Assembly (NCBI GenBank): GCA_027452165.1
Contig: DAIDGX010000021.1
Span: 1 to 54,274 of the forward strand
From: Vulcanimicrobiota bacterium
GTDB lineage: Bacteria; Vulcanimicrobiota; Vulcanimicrobiia; Vulcanimicrobiales; Vulcanimicrobiaceae
Length of the DNA: 54,274 nt
Direction: 5' to 3'
In this document: one piece after another, positions 23,294 to 32,607 of the stretch
Layout: the number at the start of each line of letters is the position of its first letter
Numbering within the stretch: position 1 is the stretch's first letter
Program-made: the position numbers and the translations under genes
The notes under the pieces: generated by a model
The model's database searches: none
What the model saw: the letters and a program-made list of their open reading frames with translations, nothing else
What the model was told of the DNA's origin: nothing

Positions 23294-24309
23294 CCGTGCG
23301 TCGCCGCCGTACGTGCGCCCCGTGCAAGAGCGCGAGCGCCGGATTCGTCGCTACCGTCGCGAGAAAGGAGCGCAGCGTTCTCGAGTTGATGGGTCCGGCC
23401 TTCTCGAATGACATTTCGAACCGCATCATTGGCGATCAAGATATCCGCGACGAGCGCTCGCCCCTGGCCGCTCCCGCGCGGGACGAGCCGTTGACACACG
23501 ACCGCCGCGAGCGCCCGCGCCAGTTGTGCTCGAATATCTCGCTGCTGCGAACCTTCGAACGCGTCGACGATACGATCGATCGTTTGCGCTGCGCTCCCCG
23601 TATGTAACGTCGTGACCACGAGATGTCCGGTTTCCGCGGCCATGAGCAACGCTCGCATCGTCGATGCTTCCCGTGTCTCCCCAATCATGATGACGTCGGG
23701 ATCGGCGCGCAGCGCGCCCACGATGGCATCGGCGAAGCTCTCCGCGTCTCGCCCAAGCTCGCGCTGGGAGATCAGCGCTCGCCCCCGCGAAAAATGAAAT
23801 TCGACCGGGTCCTCAATCGTCACGATGCGGCAGGCACGGCTCCGATTGATCTCCGCGACAAACGCGGCAAGCGAGGACGACTTTCCGCTACCGGTTGGGC
23901 CAGCGAAGATCACGAGACCGCAGTTCCGGGCGGCGAGCGGCGCGACGGCGCCGGGTAGCCCGAGTTCGACGAGGGTCGGCGCCGCCTGACGATACAGCCG
24001 TAAGGAGAGACAGATACCGGCGCTCGCCTCAAACGCGTGGACGCGAATTCGACGCGCACGTTCGTCGCACCACATCGCCGTTACGTCGTGCCGATGCGAT
24101 AGCTCACGAACTCGTGTCTCGCCGAGAAGGAGCCGTGCCAACGCTGCGGCCTCGGCAGCTTCGATCGCGGCGCCTTCGATAAACGATAGCGCGCCATCGA
24201 CGCGCAGTGCCGGGGCGCACCCGGGATGCACGTGCACGTCGGACGCCTGGCGAACGTCGGCCACATGCAGAAGGTCGCGCAACCGGAGTGGCAGCAGGGC
24301 GTCGCTCAT
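23290..24309 (-). CDS. pilT: pilus retraction ATPase PilT
   Basis: 339 residues. An N-terminal PAS-like domain (ASDVHVHPGCAPALRVDG), Walker A GPTGSGKSS at about 132, the Asp box TIEDPVEF, Walker B DPDVIMIGETR and the His box TGHLVVTTLHT. It depolymerises pili, so twitching or DNA uptake is possible. The ATG at 24309 overlaps the pilB stop as ATGA. The longer open frame upstream is pilB shadow. Confidence 0.94.
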   Translation of the reverse strand: MSDALLPLRLRDLLHVADVRQASDVHVHPGCAPALRVDGALSFIEGAAIEAAEAAALARLLLGETRVRELSHRHDVTAMWCDERARRIRVHAFEASAGICLSLRLYRQAAPTLVELGLPGAVAPLAARNCGLVIFAGPTGSGKSSSLAAFVAEINRSRACRIVTIEDPVEFHFSRGRALISQRELGRDAESFADAIVGALRADPDVIMIGETREASTMRALLMAAETGHLVVTTLHTGSAAQTIDRIVDAFEGSQQRDIRAQLARALAAVVCQRLVPRGSGQGRALVADILIANDAVRNVIREGRTHQLENAALLSRDGSDESGARALARGARTAATHG

Positions 24310-25772
24310 CGCGCTTCCTCGCGACCGAGAACGCGGCGCAGCTCCGCCAGATCGATCACACCGGCTTCGAGCAGGTGCTTGGCATGATCGATCATCGGAG
24401 CATACCCGCATAGCGTGGCTGCGCGCGCAATCTCACCGCTCGAATCGCCCGCCGCGATCAGCGAGCGTAGGCGTTCGTCGATACCGAGGTATTCGAAGAC
24501 GCCGGTTCGTCCGAGATAACCCGTGCCCGCGCACGCGTCGCAACCGACTCCGTGAAAGACGGGGGAATCGGGTTCAAGGCCGAGCGATGACGCATCGAGA
24601 GGATCGGGGTGCGCAAAACGCCTGCAGCATTCACAAAGACGTCGAACGAGGCGCTGCGCGAGAATGCCCGATATTCCCGATGCAAGCGTGGCTCGGGTTA
24701 ATCCAAAGTCCGTCATGCGCTCCACGGCACGCGGCGCGTCGCTTGCGTGCAGCGTCGTCGCAACGAGCGCACCGGAGAGCGCCGCAGAGATGCCCACCTG
24801 TGCGCTCTCTGCGTCACGCATCTCGCCAAGCATGACAACGTTCGGATCTTGCCGCAGAAAGGCACGGAGCGCGACCGGGAACGTGAGGCCCGCCTTGGCA
24901 TTGACCTGCACTTGTGTCGCGCCGGCGAGACGTGCCTCGATCGGGTCTTCCACCGTGCACAGATGCTGCCCCTCGACGTTGCGCTCCGCGAGCGCGGCGT
25001 AGAGCGTCGTCGTCTTTCCGCTTCCGGTCGGACCGCAGACCACGACGAATCCATGGGGCGCGTGAATTGCCGCGGCGAAACGCACGCGGATATCCGGCGG
25101 CATGCCCAGTTCGTCGAGCGTTGGGATGTGCGTGTGGACGTCGAGCAGACGTACAACGACGTTTTCGCCTTCCAACGTCGGCACCGACGAAACGCGCGCG
25201 TCGATCGCGCGTCCGCCGTACTCGATCTCGTATCGGCCGTCCTGCGGTTGTCGCCGGTCGGAGATATCCATCGACGCAAGCACCTTGACGCGCGAGACGA
25301 CCTGCCTAAAGAGTTCGTCGGGAAGATGTCCCGATGCTCGAAGCACGCCATCGACGCGAACACGGATGCGGCCGCCGCTTGCGCACGGTTCAAGGTGGAT
25401 ATCGGACGCGCCCGACGCGATCGCATCGGCTTGCAACGCATCGAGCGTGCGAATCGCGGGCGCTGCGTCGTCGTGTGCGCCAAGATACCGGGCGGTGACG
25501 CCTGCATACGCGGTTTCCAGGCGCTTGCGCAGAAGCGCACCTGGGACGTGCAGCGCTTTCGTGGGCAGCCCCGTGAAGCGCTCGAGCTCGACTAACTCGG
25601 CTTCGGGCTGGTCCTCGGCGACCAGGACGTGGAGCATGCCGTCCTCTACCCGATACGGCAGGACACCCGCACTGAATGCGATCGCTCGTGGCACGCGCGC
25701 AAGCGCGTCCTCTGATATAGCAGGAAACTCACCCGCAGACAAAACCGTCCGGGGCCGAAACGAGAGGGCCAC
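24306..25772 (-). CDS. pilB: pilus extension ATPase PilB
   Basis: 488 residues. Its N-terminal domain is shorter than in proteobacterial PilB. ASDIHLEP, Walker A GPTGSGKTTTLY (about 245), Asp box VEDPIE, Walker B DPNVVMLGEMRD and the zinc tetracysteine set (CECC near 380, CDAC near 409) follow in order. It powers pilus polymerisation. GTG 25772 with GGAG upstream starts the gene and the whole pilus operon. Confidence 0.95.
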   Translation of the reverse strand: MALSFRPRTVLSAGEFPAISEDALARVPRAIAFSAGVLPYRVEDGMLHVLVAEDQPEAELVELERFTGLPTKALHVPGALLRKRLETAYAGVTARYLGAHDDAAPAIRTLDALQADAIASGASDIHLEPCASGGRIRVRVDGVLRASGHLPDELFRQVVSRVKVLASMDISDRRQPQDGRYEIEYGGRAIDARVSSVPTLEGENVVVRLLDVHTHIPTLDELGMPPDIRVRFAAAIHAPHGFVVVCGPTGSGKTTTLYAALAERNVEGQHLCTVEDPIEARLAGATQVQVNAKAGLTFPVALRAFLRQDPNVVMLGEMRDAESAQVGISAALSGALVATTLHASDAPRAVERMTDFGLTRATLASGISGILAQRLVRRLCECCRRFAHPDPLDASSLGLEPDSPVFHGVGCDACAGTGYLGRTGVFEYLGIDERLRSLIAAGDSSGEIARAATLCGYAPMIDHAKHLLEAGVIDLAELRRVLGREEAR

Positions 25773-25800
25773 ACCCGTTCTCCATTGCTATGCGTTCAAT

Positions 25801-25830
25801 TATCTAACGTGCGTCACTTAATCTAAGCAA
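25801..25830 (-). promoter_or_regulatory. possible promoter of the pilus operon
   Basis: On the minus strand TTGCTT (25830-25825) and TAGATA (25806-25801) are 18 bases apart and about 30 bases before the pilB start. The remainder of 25773-25932 is relatively AT-rich and holds no gene. Confidence 0.4.
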
Positions 25831-25932
25831 ACGCCCGGAGCCCTGTTATCGCATATCTGCGCAATTTTCGCAACATCCCGGCAACGAGTTTTCCCTTAAT
25901 GTCCTCGAGGGCCGTCTTCGGGGTACTCCGGG

Positions 25933-26748
25933 CTACTCCGCGTCGATCAGCTCAGCCTCGATCGATTTGCGCATTTGCACCCAGCCGCGAAAGTTCGCAT
26001 GGAATGCAGCATCACCGCTCGGCGTTGCGACGTGCTCGAAGGGGCTCAGGTGACGATCCGCGCGCAGGCGCTCGCAGAGTTCGATATCTTTTGCGATGTC
26101 ACGACTCCCGTCGTGCGTAAGATACGACACACGGGCACAGCGCGCGGCGCTGATCTTCTTCAACTCGTCGATCGGCATGTCGTGCTCGTCATCTTGTACG
26201 AGCGGAAGGTGCCAGTCGCCGATTTCAACCGGGCGTGGTGTCGATGCCGCCATTGCATCGCGCATTAATTCTGCGGCCACGCGGATCTCGGGTTGCGCGT
26301 TCGGTGCGCAGCGCAACGCGTAGAAATTGTTCCATTCGGTGGCGGTGACGATCACCGTATGCCACATGAAAGGTTCGAGGATGCGGTTCACCACCTGCTT
26401 GTGCACGTTGAACCGCTGCAAATTCTGCACGTGTTCAACGGCGCTATCGCGTGCGCGCAGCCATTCGGCTTTTGCTTGGTCGGCGTGTGCATCGGTAAGC
26501 GCTTCGCTTGCCGACATTCCCGGTTTATTCACACCCCATTCGACCGGCATCGCCGGATGGTGCAGCACGCGCTCGATCATCTTCTTGGTCGGCACGGCCC
26601 TGCTGCTCGCGCTATTGCGCGAGAACACCCGGTGCGTGTTAAATTCGCTAAGCACGAAGCGCGGAAAGCGCACTTCGAGGGTCGTCAAACGAACGCCCGC
26701 GGTGCTCACCGAATCGGTGAGCACGCGCGCGCTGAAGCCGTTCTCCAC
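25933..26748 (-). CDS. thyX: FAD-dependent thymidylate synthase
   Basis: 271 residues. ThyX methylates dUMP to dTMP using methylene-folate and FAD. The signature region reads FNTHRVFSRNSASSRAVP (about 36-53), the THR variant of the RHR...S motif, found in a phage-like and bacterial subgroup. WHTVIVTATEWNNFYALR and HLSPFEHVA follow. GTG 26748 lies 12 bases after the ftsZ stop, so thyX is probably read from the ftsAZ transcript, tying dTMP supply to division genes. No folA or thyA is in the window. Confidence 0.92.
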   Translation of the reverse strand: MENGFSARVLTDSVSTAGVRLTTLEVRFPRFVLSEFNTHRVFSRNSASSRAVPTKKMIERVLHHPAMPVEWGVNKPGMSASEALTDAHADQAKAEWLRARDSAVEHVQNLQRFNVHKQVVNRILEPFMWHTVIVTATEWNNFYALRCAPNAQPEIRVAAELMRDAMAASTPRPVEIGDWHLPLVQDDEHDMPIDELKKISAARCARVSYLTHDGSRDIAKDIELCERLRADRHLSPFEHVATPSGDAAFHANFRGWVQMRKSIEAELIDAE

Positions 26749-26760
26749 GTAGGTCTTTCT

Positions 26761-27834
26761 TTAGCCGCGATATCTCAAGAACGCAGGGACTTCGATGTCA
26801 TCCATGTTCATCGGGGTCACCGCGTCAAGCTTACCGGTGTCGAACGTGGTCGAAGCTATCGTCGGGCGATACGCGCGCGCGGTTCCGAAACCTGCGGCGA
26901 GCACCGTCACGCGAACCTTGCCGGTCATATTCGGATCGATCGAAGCGCCGAAAATGATCTGCGCGTCGTTGTCAACGGCACGGCTGATCATCTCGGCGGC
27001 CTCGTTCACTTCGTACATCGCCATATCGGGGCCACCAGTGATGTTGAAGATCACGCCGCGCGCGCCTTCGATCGTCGTTTCGAGCAGCGGCGACGCGATC
27101 GCCTTCTGCGCGGCATCGGCGGCACGATGTTCGCCCGTGCCTTCACCGATGCCCATCATCGCCGAGCCCGCATCGGTCATGATCGTCTTTACGTCGGCAA
27201 AGTCGAGGTTGATGAGGCCAGGCTGCGTGATCAGGTCGCTGATGCCTTGAATGCCCTGACGAAGCACGTCATCCGCATAGGAAAAGGCCTCGTTCAGCGG
27301 AGTGCGCTTTTCGATTACCTGCAGAATGCGCTCGTTCGGAATCGTGATTAGAGTATCGACCTTCGTTTCGAGCTCTGCGATCGCGTGCTCGGCGGTCTGC
27401 AACCGCTTCTTGCCTTCGAAGGCGAAGGGCTTGGTCACGACGGCGATCGTCAGCGCGCCCGATTCGTGGGCGAGTTCCGCGATCACCGGCGCCGCGCCGC
27501 TCCCGGTTCCGCCGCCCATCCCGGCGGTGATGAACACGAGATCGGCCCCATCGAGAATCAGCGAGAGGTCTTCGCGTGATTCCTCGGCGGCTTCGCGCCC
27601 TAGCGTGGGGTTCGCGCCGGCGCCGAGGCCGCGCGTCATGCCGTTACCGATATGCACCGTGTTCTCGGTGAGCGCATTGCGCAGCGCCTGCACGTCGGAG
27701 TTCACCGCAAAGAAGTCCACGCCGGAGAGTCCGGCTTGAATCATGCGGTTGACCGCGTTACAGCCACCTCCGCCGACACCGATCACCTTGATCGCGGCGG
27801 AGTGTTCGGGTTGGAAGCGTCGGGCGTCTGCCAT
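26761..27834 (-). CDS. ftsZ: cell division GTPase FtsZ
   Basis: 357 residues. Tubulin signature GGGTGSG in AGMGGGTGSGAAPVIA, N-terminal IKVIGVGGGGCNAVNRMI, the T7 loop NLDFADVK and a short C-terminal linker ending in the conserved peptide DIEVPAFLRYRG, which binds FtsA. ATG 27834 with GAGGAG upstream. It lies 56 bases after ftsA. The linker is short for this family. Confidence 0.98.
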   Translation of the reverse strand: MADARRFQPEHSAAIKVIGVGGGGCNAVNRMIQAGLSGVDFFAVNSDVQALRNALTENTVHIGNGMTRGLGAGANPTLGREAAEESREDLSLILDGADLVFITAGMGGGTGSGAAPVIAELAHESGALTIAVVTKPFAFEGKKRLQTAEHAIAELETKVDTLITIPNERILQVIEKRTPLNEAFSYADDVLRQGIQGISDLITQPGLINLDFADVKTIMTDAGSAMMGIGEGTGEHRAADAAQKAIASPLLETTIEGARGVIFNITGGPDMAMYEVNEAAEMISRAVDNDAQIIFGASIDPNMTGKVRVTVLAAGFGTARAYRPTIASTTFDTGKLDAVTPMNMDDIEVPAFLRYRG

Positions 27835-27890
27835 ATCGTTATGCTCCTCGATGAACGAGAGTTGGATGGGGGTGTAACCGCGTCGTGGTG

Positions 27891-29117
27891 TCAGTTCCAT
27901 AGGTCCGCGAACCAGTTTTTGATTCGCGTCAAGAGTTGTGCGCCGCCGCCACCGCTGCGACGCGCGCTTTCGCCTGGTTCGAGTTCGCCATTCGCGCCGA
28001 AAAGCACGAGGCCGATCGCCGTAGCGTACTGCGGCTGCATGATCGCGTCGGTGAGGCCGCCGACCGCGCTCGGCACACCCACGCGCGTCGGTAAACCGAA
28101 CACCTCTTCGGCAATCGGGGTGAGCCCAGGCAGGCTGGCGCCGCCACCCGTCAAGACGACCTCGCCGAGCACGAGGTCGCGCGGTACGTTCTCGATGATC
28201 TTCGCTTTCGCCATACGCAGGGTTTCGAGCACGCGCGGAACGACGATCGCGCGCAATTGCTGCGTCGTCACGTCTTTGGTCGTGCGCCCGTCAAGGCCGC
28301 GCACGCTAAAGGTCTGTTCGCCGTTCTCGGCCACGCCCGCGCCGAACTGCTTCTTCACCTCTTCGGCTTCGGCAAGCGAGGTCTTCAGCCCGAGCGAGAT
28401 ATCGTTCGTAAGGATGTTGCCGCCGACGGGTATCGTCGCGGTGTAGATCGCGCTACCGAGCGAATAGACTGCAATGTCGGTCGTGCCGCCGCCGATGTCG
28501 AGCAACACCACGCCGACCTGTTTCTCTTCGCTGTAAAGGGTCGCGTGCGAACTTGCAAGCGGTTCGAATACGAGCCCCGCGGCTTCCAAGCCCGCGCGAT
28601 GCACGCACTTGAGCACGTTCGTGATGAACGTCGTACCGCCGGTGATGATGTGCGTATCGACTTCGAGGCGCCCGCCGGCCATGCCGACCGGATCGTCCAC
28701 GCCTTCTTGCCCATCGACCGTGAAATACCGCGGTAGGGCGTGAATGATCTGACGATCGGCAGGCAAGTTGATGATTTTGCTTGCGTCGATCACGCGACGC
28801 ACGTCGGCCGCCGAAACCTCGCGATCCTCGCTCGTCGTCGCGACGACGGCGCGATTGTTCGTCGAACGAATGTGGTCACCGGTAATGCCCACGAAGACGT
28901 CGCCGACGTGAACACCGGCCATGCGCTCGGCGCGCTCGGTCGCGGCCTCGATCGACTTGATCGTCTCCTCGAGATCCACCACGACGCCCTTGCGCATGCC
29001 GAGTGACGGGGCCTCGCCAACCCCGACGATCTCGAGCCCGTTCGGGCCGTCCACGGCGACGACCGCGCAGGTCTTGGTCGTGCCGATATCGAGGCCGCAC
29101 ACGGTCTCGTGCTTCAT
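27891..29117 (-). CDS. ftsA: cell division actin homologue FtsA
   Basis: 408 residues. CGLDIGTTKTCAVVA (phosphate 1), VVLLDIGGGTTDIAVY (phosphate 2) and LTGGGASLPGL (adenosine) mark the actin fold. The C-terminus has a Gly/Ser linker and the amphipathic membrane anchor LLTRIKNWFADLWN. It tethers FtsZ to the membrane. It is separated from ftsQ by two genes on the other strand, so ftsAZ-thyX has its own start site. TATATA near 29158 might be its -10 box. Confidence 0.97.
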   Translation of the reverse strand: MKHETVCGLDIGTTKTCAVVAVDGPNGLEIVGVGEAPSLGMRKGVVVDLEETIKSIEAATERAERMAGVHVGDVFVGITGDHIRSTNNRAVVATTSEDREVSAADVRRVIDASKIINLPADRQIIHALPRYFTVDGQEGVDDPVGMAGGRLEVDTHIITGGTTFITNVLKCVHRAGLEAAGLVFEPLASSHATLYSEEKQVGVVLLDIGGGTTDIAVYSLGSAIYTATIPVGGNILTNDISLGLKTSLAEAEEVKKQFGAGVAENGEQTFSVRGLDGRTTKDVTTQQLRAIVVPRVLETLRMAKAKIIENVPRDLVLGEVVLTGGGASLPGLTPIAEEVFGLPTRVGVPSAVGGLTDAIMQPQYATAIGLVLFGANGELEPGESARRSGGGGAQLLTRIKNWFADLWN

Positions 29118-29303
29118 CCGTTCGTTCCTGTCACTCCAGAAAGGGCGTTAACCGCTATATATTGGGGACGGGTGCTGGAAACCCTACTAGTAGTTGGGCC
29201 CCGCCAGCATGACCTCGTCGAGACTTTTGCGCTGCGGAAGCGACTCCTTGGGGATAGCCTGTGCATGAAATACGGGAACTGGCGCTGCTATCCGAGCCAA
29301 CCA

Positions 29304-29330
29304 TAAATTGACGGACTCCTCATGCCGATG
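29304..29330 (+). promoter_or_regulatory. sigma-28-like promoter of the chemoreceptor gene
   Basis: TAAA (29304-29307), 16 bases, then GCCGATG (29324-29330), close to the flagellar sigma consensus TAAA-N15-GCCGATAA. The flagellin gene in this window has the same arrangement with the same 16-base spacing. Transcription would begin near 29337-29342, almost on the start codon. The rest of 29118-29341 contains no gene I can defend. Confidence 0.5.
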
Positions 29331-29341
29331 TTTTCACTGAT

Positions 29342-31456
29342 ATGGAAGCGCGCCGCACGAGTCTCGAACGCGGGCTCACGTTGGCTTTTGGCCTCGTGAT
29401 CCTCGTCATGATCCTCTCAATCCCCGTGATGTTCTGGGCCATGAACGGCATCACGAGCCAAGCCTCGGTCCTCGATCATCGGGTCATTGCCGGTCAGCTC
29501 GCGTACGCGAAGGTTGCGGCCGACGCCGACAGCCTGCGCTCCGCTACGCTCGAAGCGGCTACCGCGACCGATCCGGCCCAGGCCGCCGCACAATTACAAC
29601 TTGCCAAGACGCTCGTCAAGCAATTCCCTGACGATGCGCGCAAGATGACGAACATCTTCTGCCCGCCGAACCTCGTCGCCAAGGCAAGTGCGAACGATCT
29701 CTCGGCAACGCAGTGCTCGACGAACTCCGACAGCATCGCCAAGCAAATCGGCAAACTCGTTGACACGTTCGGCACAAGCGCGAGCGCCTACGATTTCCAG
29801 GCGCTCTCGGCAGTGAGCCTGCTGCAAGAGGGGAAACGCGCAGACGCGCTCACGCAGATCAACGGCCCCTCCGGTACCGCGTACGAAAAACAAAGCACCG
29901 ACGGCAACACGATGCTCGAGGCGCTCAACGCCCTCGCGACCGATCGTTACGGACGCCTGATTCAAGCTGGAAACTTCGGCTTGATCGCCATGATCTTCGG
30001 CATGATCGCGGCGATCGTCGTTGCGTTCCTCTCCGCATCGTGGTTGCGTTCGGTGATGCTGCGTAGCATCGGCCGGTGCGTCGAAGTCTTCGAGGCGATG
30101 GGCGTCGGCGATCTCTCGCAACGCATCAACTGGCACGGAAACGACGTCCTCGGACGCTTGGGACAGGCGATCGACGAATTCGCCGGCCGTATCTCCGCGA
30201 TGATCGGCCAGATCCAGCACGCGTCGCGCACGGTGCTCGCCGCGTCGGAGCAGTCGAGCGTGATCTCCGTGCAAGTCGATACGCGCGCGAAAGACGAACT
30301 CGCTGCGCTCTCGCAGGCGCAAAACTACTCGCACGATCTTGCTGCCGCCTCCGGAACCGTCGCCGACAACGCCGAAGCGGTCGCACGGCGTGTTTCGGAT
30401 ATCTCGAGCGCCGTTGCGCAGATGACCGCATCGATTCAGGAAATGGATCAGAATTTGCTCAACCTCGCGACCGTCGTGGAGCAGGCGGTCGCGAACACCC
30501 AAGAGATGTCGGCCTCGATCGTTCAGGTCGCGGGCAATGCCGAACGCGTTCGTTCGGAGTCCAACGTCACCGATCAACAAGTGCGCGAAGGCCGCAACGA
30601 GGTGCTCGCGCTCTCCAAAGGCATGGGCTCGATCAGCGATACCGTCGCCGATGTCGTAACCGAGATGCAGAGCCTCGATGGCGCTTCGCGCCAGATCGGC
30701 GAAATTCTCGGCTTGATCGAAGAGATTGCCGACCAAACCAACTTGCTCGCACTCAACGCCGCCATCGAAGCCGCGCGTGCCGGCGAGCATGGCCGCGGCT
30801 TCGCGGTCGTCGCGGACGAAGTGCGTAAGCTCGCAGAAAACTCGGCAAGCTCGACCAAACAGATCGGCTCGCTCGTAGCCGATATCCAACGCCGCACCTC
30901 AGCGGTGCTCGATCGCACGGCCCGCGCAAATTCGCTCGTTCAGAGCAACGCCGAGAGCGCGCGTAACGTGAACTCGATGATCGAGACGATCAGTGCGCGT
31001 GTTACCGAGGTAGCGCAGTTGGTCAGCGAGATCAGCGTGGCAACCACGGAGCAGGCCCGTGCCTCCGAAGAACTTGCCAAGGCAAGCGAACAGATGGGCG
31101 CGATGACGCACGAAGCCGCTGCGACCATGCGCGAACAGGCAATCACCTCGAACCAGATCTTGGAGAGTGTCTCGGAGATCGAAAACCGCACCGCGCAAGT
31201 GGCCCGCGCCTCAACCGAACAGCAAACCTCGATCGAAGCCCTGGGGACCCGCATCCAGCAGTCGGCCGAACTCGGCCGTCAAAATGCCGACGGGGTGGCC
31301 GGCATGGCCGCGAGCGCCGATCAGGTGCGTGCACAGGCGAATAACCTGCGCGATCTGGTCAGCCAGTTCCAGACGGGACAGCTTGCGTTTTCCGAAAATG
31401 AAAATTCCGGGCCGCAGGCCCTAGAAGACCCGGGGGCACTTGCGCTATCATCTTAG
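29342..31456 (+). CDS. methyl-accepting chemotaxis protein
   Basis: 704 residues. Membrane helix 1 (about 11-35), a periplasmic domain of about 170 residues with two cysteines (IFCPPN, TQCSTN), helix 2 (about 210-235), HAMP (about 236-288) and a long signalling coiled coil. The conserved tip lies near residues 452-507 ([21 protein letters not shown], then [17 protein letters not shown]). The C-terminus has no CheR-binding pentapeptide. The sensory domain is not recognisable, so the ligand is unknown. No ribosome site is evident before ATG 29342. The gene is opposite to the flanking ftsQ and ftsA genes. Confidence 0.95.
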   Translation: MEARRTSLERGLTLAFGLVILVMILSIPVMFWAMNGITSQASVLDHRVIAGQLAYAKVAADADSLRSATLEAATATDPAQAAAQLQLAKTLVKQFPDDARKMTNIFCPPNLVAKASANDLSATQCSTNSDSIAKQIGKLVDTFGTSASAYDFQALSAVSLLQEGKRADALTQINGPSGTAYEKQSTDGNTMLEALNALATDRYGRLIQAGNFGLIAMIFGMIAAIVVAFLSASWLRSVMLRSIGRCVEVFEAMGVGDLSQRINWHGNDVLGRLGQAIDEFAGRISAMIGQIQHASRTVLAASEQSSVISVQVDTRAKDELAALSQAQNYSHDLAAASGTVADNAEAVARRVSDISSAVAQMTASIQEMDQNLLNLATVVEQAVANTQEMSASIVQVAGNAERVRSESNVTDQQVREGRNEVLALSKGMGSISDTVADVVTEMQSLDGASRQIGEILGLIEEIADQTNLLALNAAIEAARAGEHGRGFAVVADEVRKLAENSASSTKQIGSLVADIQRRTSAVLDRTARANSLVQSNAESARNVNSMIETISARVTEVAQLVSEISVATTEQARASEELAKASEQMGAMTHEAAATMREQAITSNQILESVSEIENRTAQVARASTEQQTSIEALGTRIQQSAELGRQNADGVAGMAASADQVRAQANNLRDLVSQFQTGQLAFSENENSGPQALEDPGALALSS

Positions 31457-31496
31457 ATCGTATCCCCCGCAAAATTCCATTCCACTTGGAGATATC

Positions 31497-31790
31497 GTGT
31501 ACAGACCGTTAACGCTCGTTGCCCTTCTGGCCCTGCTCGCCGCCCCCGCGGTTGCGTTGGCCGCCAATACCATCGATGCCAGCCTGATCCCGGACGGCAC
31601 CTACACCGTCAAGGTCCAGAAGGTCGTGGATAGCAAACACATCCAGGTGACGATGGATAACGGCGCCGAGACCACGCTTTCGGCAGGCCGCGACAGCGTT
31701 GACTTCGGCAAAGTCCATCCCGGCGACCAGGTAAAGCTCTCGCTCCTCAAAGGCGCGGTGCTCGTGTACCTGGATCTCACCAGTCACTAA
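31497..31790 (+). CDS. small secreted protein of unknown function
   Basis: 97 residues: a signal peptide ending near ALAANT, then about 70 residues of alternating beta pattern (GTYTVKVQKVVDSKHIQVTM, VHPGDQVKLSLLKGAVLVYLDL), suggesting a single OB-like or SH3-like barrel. GTG 31497 is chosen because GGAG lies seven bases upstream and it gives a clean signal peptide. It begins 40 bases after the chemoreceptor and is probably cotranscribed with it. Context hints at a surface or chemoreceptor-related role, nothing more. Confidence 0.75.
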   Translation: MYRPLTLVALLALLAAPAVALAANTIDASLIPDGTYTVKVQKVVDSKHIQVTMDNGAETTLSAGRDSVDFGKVHPGDQVKLSLLKGAVLVYLDLTSH

Positions 31791-31816
31791 CCGAAGCCGC
31801 GCACAGCGGGAGAGAC

Positions 31817-31850
31817 AGCGAGAGCGGCTCGTACGCGAGCCGCTCTCGCT
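31817..31850. terminator. bidirectional terminator between the secreted-protein gene and ftsQ
   Basis: Perfect 15-base arms AGCGAGAGCGGCTCG and its complement, loop TACG. It lies between convergent genes; the right arm runs into the stop codon of ftsQ. The T-runs are short. Confidence 0.75.
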
Positions 31851-32607
31851 ATTTGTACACGATGACCGGAGCGTTGAGGGCGCGAAGGTCGATGGCGGCG
31901 ATCGGACGCCCGTGCCGTGCCACCTGCGTGAGGATCGGCTCGATGAGCGGAATCGTCTTTGCGAGATTCGCTTCGTCGCCAAGCAAGACGCGGACGCCGC
32001 CATGCAACGTCGCCACCAGATCCCCGTAGATATTGTGTGCTAACGTCGCGGGAGTAACGTGCGCTGCAAGCAGCGCCGCTTCGTCGTCGCGCAAGGCGAC
32101 GACGCCGGGATCCTTCACGAACGTCCCGGGGACCAACGGCGGTAGCGAACCCGCCACGAAGACCGGCAGCGAGCGCTTCGTCATACCGCCGTACGGCGCA
32201 AGCACCCGCAGGTGCTTGTCCACGAGCACGGCCTGCTCGTCGCTACGCAACACCGCATAGGGCACGCGCTCGGTGATGCTCACGATGATGGTTGCGGGCA
32301 AACGACGCACGACGGCCACTCGGTCAACGTACGGAATCGCTTCGATACGCGCGCGCATCGCCGCCGTATTCTCGAGCCACATGTTCTGGTCGAGCGCGAT
32401 CCGGGCGCGCGCCAGGATATCCGCCCTGCTCACCTCGGAATTTCCGGTAACGACAATCGTATGCGGCCGCAGCGCCGGCCACGTCGCAAACTCATAGGCC
32501 CCGATCGCCGCCAGAATGGCAACGAGCAGCATCAACAACCAAAACGGGCGTACCCGCCGCGTTGCCGACGCGCGACGACGTTTGCGGGGCGGGCGACGCG
32601 GCGTCAT
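31849..32607 (-). CDS. ftsQ: cell division protein FtsQ (POTRA type)
   Basis: 252 residues. A strongly basic cytoplasmic N-terminus, one membrane helix (about 22-42), a POTRA domain (LRPHTIVVTGNSEVSRADILARA) and the FtsQ beta domain (YVDRVAVVRRLPATIIVSITERVPYAVL). It belongs to the FtsQLB branch of the divisome. Its ATG overlaps the HAD gene stop by four bases, so it is the last gene of the dnaE operon. Confidence 0.9.
   Translation of the reverse strand: MTPRRPPRKRRRASATRRVRPFWLLMLLVAILAAIGAYEFATWPALRPHTIVVTGNSEVSRADILARARIALDQNMWLENTAAMRARIEAIPYVDRVAVVRRLPATIIVSITERVPYAVLRSDEQAVLVDKHLRVLAPYGGMTKRSLPVFVAGSLPPLVPGTFVKDPGVVALRDDEAALLAAHVTPATLAHNIYGDLVATLHGGVRVLLGDEANLAKTIPLIEPILTQVARHGRPIAAIDLRALNAPVIVYK

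Noticed and set aside
29187-29300. 37-codon minus-strand ORF with protein-like composition before ftsA
   Set aside because: TTG start without ribosome site, and other minus-strand frames in the same stretch are open too; not enough support to call it.
29594-30889. 431-codon minus-strand open frame
   Set aside because: Antisense shadow of the chemoreceptor coiled coil; no ribosome site or family pattern.
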